Shown piece after piece: positions 15,473 through 25,773 of a stretch of 64,000 bases of DNA. Location of the stretch: positions 20,086 to 84,085 of the forward strand of contig CANQAD010000001.1 of assembly GCA_947588735.1 (NCBI GenBank), in the 5' to 3' direction. Source of the stretch: an uncultured Akkermansia sp. (GTDB taxonomy: Bacteria > Verrucomicrobiota > Verrucomicrobiia > Verrucomicrobiales > Akkermansiaceae). The notes under the pieces are model-generated. The model worked only from the letters and a program-made list of their open reading frames with translations, did not search any database and was not told the origin of the DNA. The translations under genes were made by a program, and so were the position numbers. Position 1 is the first letter of the stretch. Each line of letters starts with the position of its first letter.

Positions 15473-16303
15473 ATGGCGAGTGGAGAAAACGGAGAATTGA
15501 TTGACACGCATTGTCATTTGGCATCAGAACGCTACGCTGACATTGCGAGCTTGCGCAGCGAATGCGAGGCGTTGGGTCTCTCCCATTGCATTTCGCAGGG
15601 TACTCACCCGGGCGATTGGGATGCCACGCTCGCTTTGGCTCGTTGTATGCCGGACTTTGTATCAGCGTGTCTTGCCGTTCATCCATCCGATTGTACAGAG
15701 GTGAGCGAAGAGCAATGGGAGTGCATGAAACGGCTCTGTTGCGAACACCCGCTGGCGGCCATTGGCGAGGCGGGGTTGGATTATTATTGGGATGCTCCGA
15801 CCGGGTGGACTGAGGATGCTTACCGCGCACGACAACGCAATTTCCTTGAGTGCCATTTTGAATTGGCCCGTACGCTCGGCCTCAACATATCTTTGCACAC
15901 GCGCGATAAGGTCGGCGCGGGGAGCGCTTGCTTTGAGGATGCTTTTGCCATTGCTCGTCAGTTCCCCACAGTGCGACCAGTGTTTCATTGCTTTATCGGT
16001 TCTCGGCAGCAGGCCGAGCGGATATTCGACGAGTTGGATGGCATGGTGTCTTTCACCGGCCTGATCACTTTTAAAAAGACTGAGGCTGTCCAAGCGGTGG
16101 CGGCGTGGTGTCCCGCGGAGCGTATCATGGTGGAGACGGATTCGCCCTATCTTTCTCCCGAGCCGCACCGCGGCAAGCTGAACATACCCGGACGCGTACG
16201 TTTTGTCGCGGAAAAATTGGCGGCATTACGCGGGATCTCTTTGGAAGAGGTATGTCGCATTACATCGTACAATGCTCGCCGCTTTTTCCGCCTCTCCCGC
16301 TGA
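15473..16303 (+). CDS. TatD family hydrolase / DNase
   Basis: IDTHCHL, GEAGLDYYWD, VETDSPYLSPEPHRGKLN motifs. Confidence 0.93.
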   Translation: MASGENGELIDTHCHLASERYADIASLRSECEALGLSHCISQGTHPGDWDATLALARCMPDFVSACLAVHPSDCTEVSEEQWECMKRLCCEHPLAAIGEAGLDYYWDAPTGWTEDAYRARQRNFLECHFELARTLGLNISLHTRDKVGAGSACFEDAFAIARQFPTVRPVFHCFIGSRQQAERIFDELDGMVSFTGLITFKKTEAVQAVAAWCPAERIMVETDSPYLSPEPHRGKLNIPGRVRFVAEKLAALRGISLEEVCRITSYNARRFFRLSR

Positions 16304-16321
16304 CTTTACCCACACAGAAAC

Positions 16322-16356
16322 AGCCCCTCCTCCCGATTAGACCGGGAAGAGGGGCT
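16322..16356 (+). terminator. Terminator after tatD-family gene
   Basis: AGCCCCTCCTCCCG...CGGGAAGAGGGGCT hairpin. Confidence 0.6.
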
Positions 16357-16455
16357 TATGCTTACTGTCAGCTGCACTCCTTGAGCGTCTTCTCATGTTT
16401 TTGTCGAAGGACGTAACGGTGTATTTCCGATCTACTCAAGGGGGTGAAGGTAGTA

Positions 16456-16639
16456 TATCTTTTTGAAAGAGATAGTCACATGCAAAAGTTACATATCATT
16501 TATAGTAAAAGTTTTACATATTCAACTCCGAATCAATTATCACAGGATTTTTTTGGAAAAATAATAACAAGGAAGGGGCATAGAGGCCCATTCTTGAATG
16601 AGGAATGAAATTTTCCCTTGCTTATCTCTTTCAAAAAGA
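16456..16639. repeat. AT-rich intergenic segment bounded by a 17 bp perfect inverted repeat
   Basis: TCTTTTTGAAAGAGATA (16458-16474) and TATCTCTTTCAAAAAGA (16623-16639). Confidence 0.6.
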
Positions 16640-16782
16640 GGTAAGCAGAGGCCGACGGTGTTGGTACGGATTCATCACGGATGTCTGAAAGATGGTGACA
16701 GAGAAGATATTATGAAGTTCGTAACGAGTGGTTTCCACTGTCATATAAGTGGGTCGTTCAGGATGGGGAGAGGGAGGATGCG

Positions 16783-17023
16783 CACGGCAACCGCATGAGA
16801 AAATGCGGTTGCTATTGACGATTGACGAGTTATGAATTACGATTTATTGATCATGTGCGTGTTGAGCAGTTTTTTTTGAATCATGAACGTAGGCAGGAGA
16901 GTTCTCGAGAGCCATCATCATGATGACTGTTTGTTGTCATTTTTTTTGATGCGTATCAACAATCATATCAGACAACAAGGCCATTTTCTCCGTTGATGAA
17001 CTTCTTTCAAATGCGGTTGCCCC
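16783..17023 (+). mobile_element. Repeat family 1, copy B (near full length)
   Basis: 11 bp duplication GGGAGGATGCG at 16772-16782 and 17024-17034; near identical to copies A, C, D. Confidence 0.9.
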
Positions 17024-17130
17024 GGGAGGATGCGTTTTTGGCGAGACAGTACCCGGATTCATGCATTGAGCAAAGGCAGTCTCATAAATTCGGGCTTTTC
17101 GATTTGGGAAATTGGGAGTACAATTAGGGA

Positions 17131-20100
17131 ATGAAAAGGGATGATGCAGATTCCATCCGCATCCGCGGCGCGGCGGAAAATAATTTGAAGAAGATTGACG
17201 TGGATATACCGTTGGGGAAACTATCGGTGATAACGGGGCCGAGCGGGAGCGGTAAAACGTCTCTGGCGATGGCTACGCTGTATGCCGAGGGGCAGCGGCG
17301 CTACGTGGAGACATTTTCGCCCTATGTTCGGCAATTTATGGATCGCATGGACAGGCCTGCCGTGGATGCCGTGGAAAATGTACCTCCTGCTATCGCGCTC
17401 AGCCAGCGCAATTCCGTCAAAAACTCCCGATCTACAGTCGGGACGATGACAGGTATCAATGAGTATCTGAAGATTGTTTTTTCACGTCTTGCGGTGGGAC
17501 GCGATGCAGAGGGGCGGGAGGTGCGCCCTGCTACGCCGCAGGGGGTGGCGGCAGAGCTGCTGCGCGACCATTCGGGGGCAGATGCCGTGATTCTTTTCAG
17601 AGTGGTTCCTGTGGGCAGCTTCGCAGAGATGCGCGCTGCTTTGGTGGCGCAGGGATATTTGCGTGTGTGGGTAAAGGGAAACATCGTTCGTCTTGAAGAG
17701 GCCTCTGAGAAGCAGTTGGGCATGAAAGGATGGCTAGTGGTTCAGGATCGTCTGCGTTTGTCATCTGAGAATGTCGGGCGTCTGACAGAGGCGCTGGAAA
17801 ATGCGCTGCACTTTGGGGAAAATAGTGTGCAGATATCCTTGCGGACGGGGGAAGGCGGCTGGGGCAAGCCTATTGTGCGTCGCAGCGACTGGTATCCGCT
17901 GCTTGAACCAAAACCGGGACTCTTCAGCGGTAATTCCCCGTTGGGTGCATGTCCGGCATGCAAAGGCTACGGGCGCGCTGTTTCCTATGACTACAACAAG
18001 GGCATCCTTCCTCACCTTTCCATTCGCGACGGCGCTCTCAAAATGCTTTCTACGCCTACGCTCTCTGCCTGCTACCGCGATTTTGTGCGCGTCAACAAAA
18101 AGTGCCAGGCAGTGCGTATGGACGTGCCCTGGAATAAGCTGACTAAAAAAGAGCGCGACTTTGTACTTTCAGGCAATTGTGGGGACATGGATGTATGGGA
18201 AGCCTATGACAAAGGATATTGGTACGGTTACAAGGGCATCTTTGAGGACATGGAGAAGCATGCGCATAAGATGACAGTGCGCGTGTTCCTGTCTTACTAT
18301 CGGGTTTACAGCGTGTGCCCGGAGTGCGGTGGGGGAAGGCTGCGGCCTGAAGCGCTCGCTTTCACCATAGGCGGGCTCACGGTGCCGCAGGTGCAGGCTC
18401 TGCCCATGGATGAGCTGCTGGTGTGGGTTGATGAGCACGTGCTGTCAAAGGTGGAAGGAGATCGCTCGTTGGCGCAGGCCGTGCGTGAGCTGCGCAGTCG
18501 CGTGGCCTACCTGTGCGAGGTGGGACTGCCGTATTTGAGCGCATCGCGGCTCACGAGGTCTCTTTCCGGTGGCGAGATAGAGCGCGTGAGCCTGACAGCT
18601 TGTCTGGGCGCCTCGCTCACGGAAACTCTTTTTGTGCTTGATGAACCAACCGTTGGTTTGCACTCGCGCGATACGGCTCGTCTTATTTCTGCAATGCGTC
18701 GGCTGACAGAGCGCGGGAACACGCTCGTTGTGGTGGAGCATGAGGAGGCCGTGATGCGTGCGGCGGATTACATTGCGGATCTGGGGCCATCCAGTGGTGC
18801 GGCCGGCGGAGAGTTGGTGTATGCCGGAGCCCCTGGGGGATTGCCCGGCGCACCACGTTCGCTCACCGGGCAATATCTGAGCGGCGCGCGCTGCATTCCC
18901 ATTCCACCGAACCGCCGAAAGCCCACTGGCTTCATCAAGATTCGCGGTGCTGAATGTCACAACCTTCATCATTTTGACATAGACATTCCACTGGGGGTGT
19001 ACACGTGCCTTACCGGTGTGTCTGGCAGTGGCAAGAGCACCTTGGCCTGTCAAGTGCTCTATGGACATGTGCATCCTGATGAGCTGGATGATGAGGAGAA
19101 CGTGCGTGTGAAATCCATACGCGGGTTGGAGAGGGTGCAGGGGGTCGTGCTGGTGGATCAGAGTCCCATTGTGCGTACGCCGCGATCCACGCCTGCACTT
19201 TACATGAAAATTTTTGAAGAGATACGCGCGCTTTTTGTGCAGGAACCCGCGGCGCAGGCTCGAGGGCTGAAACCTGGTTATTTTTCTTTCAACAGCGGGG
19301 AGGGACGTTGTCCGCGCTGCGCAGGGTTAGGAATGGAAAAGGTGGAGATGCAGTTTCTTTCGGATATTTTTGTGCCCTGCGAGTTATGCCACGGTACGCG
19401 CTACACGTCCCGCGCGCTCAGTATCACTCATCTCGGACTGAATATGGCAGAGGTGCTGGCGCTGGATGTGAAATCAGCCATTGATTTTTTTGCGCAGGAG
19501 GAGAATGTCCATACAGGACGCATCCTGCAAGGCTTGGAGTTGTTACAGGAGGTAGGACTGGGGCATCTTGGACTCGGGCAGCCGCTGCACACCCTCTCCG
19601 GCGGTGAGAATCAAAGGCTCAAGCTTGCGCGCATTCTTTCAGAATCGGCGTTTTCCATGGAAGGTGGAGGAAGCTTGTTGATACTCGATGAGCCTGGAAC
19701 AGGGCTGCATTTTTCAGATTTGGAGGTGCTGTTGGCGGTCTTCAAACGTTTGGTAGAGCAGGGGCATTCTTTGCTGGTCATTGAGCACAATCTTGATCTC
19801 ATCAAATGTGCAGACTACGTGATTGACCTGGGACCGGAAGGAGGCAAGGACGGAGGGCAGGTCGAGGCTGTCGGAGAGCCGGAACAAATCGTTCGGCAGG
19901 GGCGAGGACATACGGCGTCTTTTTTGAAGCTTGCGCTGACCGGAAAACCCATCGCATCTCAGCTGACTGCTCCTAACTCTGAGCCTTCAAGATCAGAGCG
20001 TATGATTTCACTGCGCGGCGCGCGCCACCATCAACTCAAAAACATAGATGTGGACATCCCCCTGCACAAGATGACCGTAGTTACGGGTCTGTCCGGCAGT

Positions 20101-22644
20101 GGCAAGAGTACACTTGCTTTCGACATTATTTTTGCCGAGGGACAGAAGCGTTTCATGGACGTGATGAGCCCCTACGCCCGGCAGTTCACGGACCAGATGG
20201 AGACGCCGGATATTGACGCGCTTACGGGACTGCCGCCGACGGTGGCCATTGAGCAGAATCGCACGCGGGGCGGAAGTAAATCGACTGTGGGCACGGTGAC
20301 GGAAATATGGCAATATCTCCGCTTGCTTTACGCAAAGTTGGGCGTTCCTCACTGTCCAAAATGCGGGGTGGAGGTAGGGCGCCGTTCCGCAGTTGAGATT
20401 CACGCCGCCGTTCAGCAGGCGATAGGCCGCAAACCGGCGTCGCTGCTCATCGCTGCCCCGGTCGTGCGTAACCGCAAGGGACATTATGCCGACCTCGCCC
20501 GTTGGGCTGCTCGAAAGCATTACCCCTTCCTCATAGCAGACGGCTCACTGGTGGCGCCGGATGATTTTGCCCCATTGGATCGCTATGCCAACCACGATGT
20601 GGATGTGGTGGTGGCGGAGATCAACGTGAAGAACAACGCTATCTTTATGAATGGAGCTGCTTGCGATTTCGCGGCGCTGCAGGAATGCACGGACCATGCG
20701 CTGGAAATGGGAGATGGTTTTCTGAGGCTGATCAACCATCGCGATGTAAAACGCTCCACGCTTCTTGGTACGCGTCTCACCTGTCCGAAGTGCGGGGAAA
20801 CGTATGCCGACCCGGAGCCGTCCACTTTTTCTTTCAATTCGCCCCGCGGTTGGTGCCCCACTTGCCTGGGACACGGTTTTGTGCAGCGGCACACTCGCAT
20901 CCGTCGCGAGGAAGATGCCCGCATCAGCGAACTTGAAAAAGAGCTGCGCTTTGACAGGGAAGCCGAGCAGGCGGCTGAAAAAGGCGACCTCACCTGCGTG
21001 TGCCCCATCTGCGGCGGTAAGCGGTTGAATTCCTTTGCTCTCGGGGTTACTCTTTCCGGGCATTCCATCGCCGATCTTGGCGAGATGGACGCACAAAGCG
21101 CATTACGTATGGTTCAGAGCTGGCGGTTTAGTGGACGCGAGTCCGAGATTGCTCGCAATGTGGTGGCAGAGATTGAACCGCGCCTGCGGTTTTTGCAAGG
21201 GGTAGGGCTGGGCTATCTTTCCATGAATCGGGCAGCCACTACTCTTTCCGGCGGAGAAATCCAACGCATCCGCTTGGCAGCGCAGCTCGGTTCTAATCTG
21301 CGCGGTGTACTCTATGTCCTCGATGAGCCGACCATAGGTTTGCACCCACGAGATAACGAACGCCTGCTTGCCACACTGGATGATCTGAAACACCGTGGCA
21401 ACACGCTGCTGGTGGTGGAGCATGACGAGGATACCATGCGCAGCGCTGACGCCATTATTGACTTGGGTCCGGGCGCCGGGATTCACGGCGGTCGTGTAAT
21501 TGCAGAGGGCACATTGGACGACATCATGAAAAATCCTGCTTCCGTCACTGGCCAGGCCTTTCGCCAAACGGAGGCGCACCCGTACTGCGGTAAATGGCTG
21601 CCGTTGAAAAATGCAGAGTGGCTGGAGCTCACCGGTTGCAATCTGCACAATTTGCAAAATGTGACGCTGCGTATCCCCCGGGGGCGGTTCACGGTGGTCA
21701 CCGGTCCATCCGGCGCGGGTAAAACCTCGCTTGTCATCGACACACTGGGGCCTGCTGTGCGTCGTGCTGCGGGCGATGTGTCCATTCCCAGGACGTGGAA
21801 GACGGCAAAAGGGCTCAAGTCCGTGCACACGCTGTATCAGGTGGACCAAAGTCCGCTTGGCAAGACACCGCGGTCCACCCCGGCCACATACATCGGGATT
21901 TTTGACGAAATTCGCAAACTTTTTGCGCAGTCGGCAGATGCGCGTCGCCTCGGGTTTGATGCGAGTCGGTTTTCTTTTAACACGGCCTCCGGTAATTGCC
22001 CGGACTGCAAGGGCACAGGTTTTACCCGCTGTGAGATGGATTTTCTGCCTCCGTGCGCCGTTCCCTGCGAGACTTGCCGTGGTTCACGCTACAATTCCCG
22101 AACGTTGCAGGTGCGCTACCACGGGAAAAATATTTCTGAGGTATTGGAGATGAACATGGAGCAAGCTGCTGCGTTTTTTGAGAGCCAGCCTCGTCTCGCA
22201 GATCCTCTGCATTTGCTGTGTGACACCGGGTTAGGTTATCTCACCCTCGGGCAGGCGAGCAATACTCTTTCCGGCGGTGAGGCCCAACGCGTCAAACTCG
22301 TTTCCGAGCTCATTAAGGGGCGCCGTGCCGCGCTCACTGCCATTCGCCACGGTCGAACTCTGCCGCAGGATCTCTACCTCATTGAAGAACCGACCATCGG
22401 TCTGCACCCTCAGGATGTGCGTCTTCTTGTCCGCGTACTCCGGCGTCTTGTTGAACTTGGCAATACGGTGGTGGTCATCGAACACAATTTGGACCTCATC
22501 TGCGAAGCCGATTTTGTCGTCGATTTGGGGCCAGGGGCTGGCAATGGCGGCGGACGGATTGTCGCTTCCGGGACTCCCAAGCAAATTGCGCGCTCTCGTT
22601 CTGCACCGACGGCTCCCTTCATCCGTGCTCAGCTTGACAAGTGA
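17131..22644 (+). CDS. uvrA: Double-length excinuclease ABC subunit A (two fused UvrA modules)
   Basis: 1837 aa; four Walker A motifs and four LSGGE signatures, multiple CxxC zinc motifs. Confidence 0.97.
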   Translation: MKRDDADSIRIRGAAENNLKKIDVDIPLGKLSVITGPSGSGKTSLAMATLYAEGQRRYVETFSPYVRQFMDRMDRPAVDAVENVPPAIALSQRNSVKNSRSTVGTMTGINEYLKIVFSRLAVGRDAEGREVRPATPQGVAAELLRDHSGADAVILFRVVPVGSFAEMRAALVAQGYLRVWVKGNIVRLEEASEKQLGMKGWLVVQDRLRLSSENVGRLTEALENALHFGENSVQISLRTGEGGWGKPIVRRSDWYPLLEPKPGLFSGNSPLGACPACKGYGRAVSYDYNKGILPHLSIRDGALKMLSTPTLSACYRDFVRVNKKCQAVRMDVPWNKLTKKERDFVLSGNCGDMDVWEAYDKGYWYGYKGIFEDMEKHAHKMTVRVFLSYYRVYSVCPECGGGRLRPEALAFTIGGLTVPQVQALPMDELLVWVDEHVLSKVEGDRSLAQAVRELRSRVAYLCEVGLPYLSASRLTRSLSGGEIERVSLTACLGASLTETLFVLDEPTVGLHSRDTARLISAMRRLTERGNTLVVVEHEEAVMRAADYIADLGPSSGAAGGELVYAGAPGGLPGAPRSLTGQYLSGARCIPIPPNRRKPTGFIKIRGAECHNLHHFDIDIPLGVYTCLTGVSGSGKSTLACQVLYGHVHPDELDDEENVRVKSIRGLERVQGVVLVDQSPIVRTPRSTPALYMKIFEEIRALFVQEPAAQARGLKPGYFSFNSGEGRCPRCAGLGMEKVEMQFLSDIFVPCELCHGTRYTSRALSITHLGLNMAEVLALDVKSAIDFFAQEENVHTGRILQGLELLQEVGLGHLGLGQPLHTLSGGENQRLKLARILSESAFSMEGGGSLLILDEPGTGLHFSDLEVLLAVFKRLVEQGHSLLVIEHNLDLIKCADYVIDLGPEGGKDGGQVEAVGEPEQIVRQGRGHTASFLKLALTGKPIASQLTAPNSEPSRSERMISLRGARHHQLKNIDVDIPLHKMTVVTGLSGSGKSTLAFDIIFAEGQKRFMDVMSPYARQFTDQMETPDIDALTGLPPTVAIEQNRTRGGSKSTVGTVTEIWQYLRLLYAKLGVPHCPKCGVEVGRRSAVEIHAAVQQAIGRKPASLLIAAPVVRNRKGHYADLARWAARKHYPFLIADGSLVAPDDFAPLDRYANHDVDVVVAEINVKNNAIFMNGAACDFAALQECTDHALEMGDGFLRLINHRDVKRSTLLGTRLTCPKCGETYADPEPSTFSFNSPRGWCPTCLGHGFVQRHTRIRREEDARISELEKELRFDREAEQAAEKGDLTCVCPICGGKRLNSFALGVTLSGHSIADLGEMDAQSALRMVQSWRFSGRESEIARNVVAEIEPRLRFLQGVGLGYLSMNRAATTLSGGEIQRIRLAAQLGSNLRGVLYVLDEPTIGLHPRDNERLLATLDDLKHRGNTLLVVEHDEDTMRSADAIIDLGPGAGIHGGRVIAEGTLDDIMKNPASVTGQAFRQTEAHPYCGKWLPLKNAEWLELTGCNLHNLQNVTLRIPRGRFTVVTGPSGAGKTSLVIDTLGPAVRRAAGDVSIPRTWKTAKGLKSVHTLYQVDQSPLGKTPRSTPATYIGIFDEIRKLFAQSADARRLGFDASRFSFNTASGNCPDCKGTGFTRCEMDFLPPCAVPCETCRGSRYNSRTLQVRYHGKNISEVLEMNMEQAAAFFESQPRLADPLHLLCDTGLGYLTLGQASNTLSGGEAQRVKLVSELIKGRRAALTAIRHGRTLPQDLYLIEEPTIGLHPQDVRLLVRVLRRLVELGNTVVVIEHNLDLICEADFVVDLGPGAGNGGGRIVASGTPKQIARSRSAPTAPFIRAQLDK

Positions 22645-22853
22645 TCATCATCAGGGCGATTGTGGAAGAACATGCAGAGCAACTGCATTTGAAGGGGGCG
22701 AGTAACGGAGGAAATGTACGAAGAGGTTGACAGGTCTCGTTTTTTTGCCCGATTTCATGGCAAGATTCATATGTTTTTATCCCGCGAAAAAAGGCTTGAT
22801 TATCGGGAGGGTGGAAGGCATAATGAGGGAGCGCAGGGTGCGCGAACTGAGCT

Positions 22854-23507
22854 ATGAAGACCTTGAAACGATTTGTGTTGGTGGGTGCGCCAGCATCCGG
22901 TAAGGGGACGCAATCCTCATTTCTTGCGGAAAAGTACGCCTTGAAGCCGCTGAGCACGGGAGCGTTGCTGCGCGCAGAAGTGGCGGCGAAGAGTGAACTG
23001 GGGTTGGAGGCAAAGAAGTACATGGATGCGGCGCAGTTCGTGCCGGATGACGTAGTGAATGGGATAGTGGCGCAGTGGCTTGGCAACAATAAGGATTGCG
23101 GCTGTTTGCTGGATGGCTACCCGCGTACGGTGGCGCAGGCGCAGACGCTGGATGCAAACTTGGCGAACTTGGGACTGGCCGTGGATATTGTGGTGTACCT
23201 GAATGTGGCCCCGGAGCTTATTGAGGCGCGTATGCTCAAGCGTAAGGCGTGTCCGAAGTGCGGCGAAACAACGCGCAATGGCGAGGAAATATGTCCGAAG
23301 TGCGGCACGCCGATGATTGTGCGTACAGATGACAACCCTGAGGCTTTTGCGAAGCGCCGTAAGGATTACGAGATGTTGACGCTGCCGGTGGTGGAGCATT
23401 ACCGCGCGCAGGGGAAGGTGGTGCAGATAGATGTGACGGAGGAGGGCGAGCCGGAAACTGTTTCTGCCCGCATTGCCGCTGCAGTGACTGCCTACTGTGC
23501 GGGTTAA
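22854..23507 (+). CDS. adk: Adenylate kinase with Cys-type (zinc) LID
   Basis: GAPASGKGTQS; CPKCGETTRNGEEICPKCGTP LID motif; LDGYPRT. Confidence 0.96.
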   Translation: MKTLKRFVLVGAPASGKGTQSSFLAEKYALKPLSTGALLRAEVAAKSELGLEAKKYMDAAQFVPDDVVNGIVAQWLGNNKDCGCLLDGYPRTVAQAQTLDANLANLGLAVDIVVYLNVAPELIEARMLKRKACPKCGETTRNGEEICPKCGTPMIVRTDDNPEAFAKRRKDYEMLTLPVVEHYRAQGKVVQIDVTEEGEPETVSARIAAAVTAYCAG

Positions 23508-23535
23508 AGTTGCTTTTTTCAGTGGCTACAAGAAG

Positions 23536-23570
23536 AACCGCCCGGGCTGCCAGCTACGGGCGGTTTTCTA
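23536..23570 (+). terminator. Terminator after adk
   Basis: AACCGCCCG...CGGGCGGTTTTC. Confidence 0.75.
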
Positions 23571-23613
23571 TATTCTCTTGCAAGGGAAGCCTGGGTAGAT
23601 GTAGGATGCATGA

Positions 23614-25692
23614 GTGATGAAAACGCGATATCTCATACCATGCACTGCCCTGTTGGCGGCGCTTACAGCGCAGCTGCCCGCACAGGGAGACGAATCTCCT
23701 CAGGAAATTTTTACCAAGTTATCTGCACCTGCAAAGCCCGTGCCCATGCAGGAACAAGAGCGTGCCAGGGCGTTGCCTGCGCTGGCTTTTTTACCGGCCG
23801 AGGCAGAGTTTGTGCTTGCCCTGCGTGATGCTGGCAGCAGCATTCGCGAAATGATGCGCCTGCTGGGGTGTCCGATGAATGAGGAGCATGCCCGTTGTGC
23901 GGAAAGTATCGCAGATGCTGCCATCGTGGTCGGTAGTGGACCAGGGGGTACTCCACGGGACGCCTTACCCATCTTCATGTATGCCTCCCGTACGCGTAAT
24001 TTGGCAAGCTGTGAAGAGCAATGGTGTCAGCGTGCGAAACCGGAATTCGTGTCGGCAATTCAGCAAGCGTTTCGCAAGCAAGCGTCCGTTAACAAGGGCG
24101 AGTTCCTAAGTGCGCTGGAGCGGTTCCACCCAGCTCCCGTGTATTGTGCCGCAACTCCTCGACCGGGGCGTGAAAACGATTTTGCGACGACCCATGCGCA
24201 GATAGTGGAGGCGCTCAAGGGAGTAGCGGATCGCGAGGCGGGCGTGCGTTTTGTACAGCATGGGCCATACAGCGGCTTGCGTATGTCGCAGCTGCGGGCG
24301 CTGGAACTCTTGACCGGAGAAACGCCGCAGGATGCTGATGTGCGACTCGCGCTGGAGCAGCGGGAGCTTTACCTGCTTACCATGATGGTACAAAATGCGT
24401 CACTGAGCATACTTTGCGAGAACCCGGCGGATATATCGCTTCCTCCATCGCCAGAGTTTTCGATGCTCTACTCTCCCAAACTGGATCGCAGCAACCCGCA
24501 CTTGCACCATTTGGTCGCCACGGCATGGGTCAGCTCTGCACTCTCCGCCGCCATACGCACAGCGTCTTTATTGGATCGGTTAAGCGTGGCGCAAGCAGTG
24601 GTCAATTCTCTGCGAGAAGTCTCGATGCAGGATGGAAAGAACCGTCCCGCGTACGAGGCTGCATCCGCCGGTGTGGCGGCTCTTGCGCTGTGTCCCTCTG
24701 CTCTGGATGAAGTGAGTACGCCGCTCACCATGCAAATGTGGCAGCAGGACAATGAACTCACCGTTGAAACGGTGGGGGGAGCGCAAGGGATGACCTTTGA
24801 ACCGGGGAAATTACGCCTCGTGCAAGAAGCCACCGCCCCGGGCAGCTTCTTTTACATGGAAAGCACAGCTTTTTCTGTCCCACATCTTCCGGATTGGGCC
24901 GCCTGTCGCACCAAGCTCTTTACCATGGTGCCGGATATCTGCAATGGCATAGCCTTGACTTTGCGCAAGAGCGAGCGTGGCTCAGCTGAGGCTTGGGCAT
25001 ACTACATGCGCTTGTTTTCGAAAGATGTCGAGTCGCTTGGCGAGGCCTTGAATACGCTCAGTTCCGGCATGTGCGCACCCTTTGCCATCCTGGGCGCTGA
25101 AGTCAAAAAGAACGTTTCTTCCCAGGTCTCGGCGTGGGCGATTGGTGCAGCGGTGAAAAACCGTGAGGCTGTTTCGGACGGCTGGCAGCAGGTTCTCGGG
25201 AGTCTCGGTCAAGCTCTTGGCAAGTTGGGATTGCCCCCCATTCTCATACATGCTGTGCCGATTGAACATAAGACGCTGGGTCAGGAAGGGGACAGCTACA
25301 CACCGATTTTGCCGTTTGCAAGCGATAACGCCACGCCGAGCGTGGCGCTCAGCTCGAACTATTTTGTGCTGGGAAACAATACTGCACTGAATGCGCACAT
25401 GCTGTTGGCGGCGAAAGGGGAGATGCCTTTTACCGGGGCTGTCAATTCCGTGCACATCCCGACGCTTGCCCGTGTGATGAGTGCGACACGTTGCCCGATG
25501 ATTGCCAATTCCGCGTGGGCGTCGCAGGTTGCGGGCTTCCTGCAACGCGTCTCCGAGCGCGTGGAGTGGTTCTTTTCTACATCCACCATCAACAATGACC
25601 TGCGCACAGCCCGTGCACGGATGATTCTTTCACCGGAGAATACAACGTTTGAGCCTGCGCGGCAGGGCACCGAGTCCGTCCCGAAGCAATAA
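23614..25692 (+). CDS. Hypothetical secreted protein (692 aa)
   Basis: Long ORF, signal-peptide-like N-terminus; no recognised domain. Confidence 0.75.
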   Translation: MMKTRYLIPCTALLAALTAQLPAQGDESPQEIFTKLSAPAKPVPMQEQERARALPALAFLPAEAEFVLALRDAGSSIREMMRLLGCPMNEEHARCAESIADAAIVVGSGPGGTPRDALPIFMYASRTRNLASCEEQWCQRAKPEFVSAIQQAFRKQASVNKGEFLSALERFHPAPVYCAATPRPGRENDFATTHAQIVEALKGVADREAGVRFVQHGPYSGLRMSQLRALELLTGETPQDADVRLALEQRELYLLTMMVQNASLSILCENPADISLPPSPEFSMLYSPKLDRSNPHLHHLVATAWVSSALSAAIRTASLLDRLSVAQAVVNSLREVSMQDGKNRPAYEAASAGVAALALCPSALDEVSTPLTMQMWQQDNELTVETVGGAQGMTFEPGKLRLVQEATAPGSFFYMESTAFSVPHLPDWAACRTKLFTMVPDICNGIALTLRKSERGSAEAWAYYMRLFSKDVESLGEALNTLSSGMCAPFAILGAEVKKNVSSQVSAWAIGAAVKNREAVSDGWQQVLGSLGQALGKLGLPPILIHAVPIEHKTLGQEGDSYTPILPFASDNATPSVALSSNYFVLGNNTALNAHMLLAAKGEMPFTGAVNSVHIPTLARVMSATRCPMIANSAWASQVAGFLQRVSERVEWFFSTSTINNDLRTARARMILSPENTTFEPARQGTESVPKQ

Positions 25693-25773
25693 GGATACAT
25701 TTTGCTGGCTTACCGCTTCTCGCGCGCTTGAGGGGTGGCAAGCCAGCTCCTCTTTGGTTGCTCCAGTGGAGCG

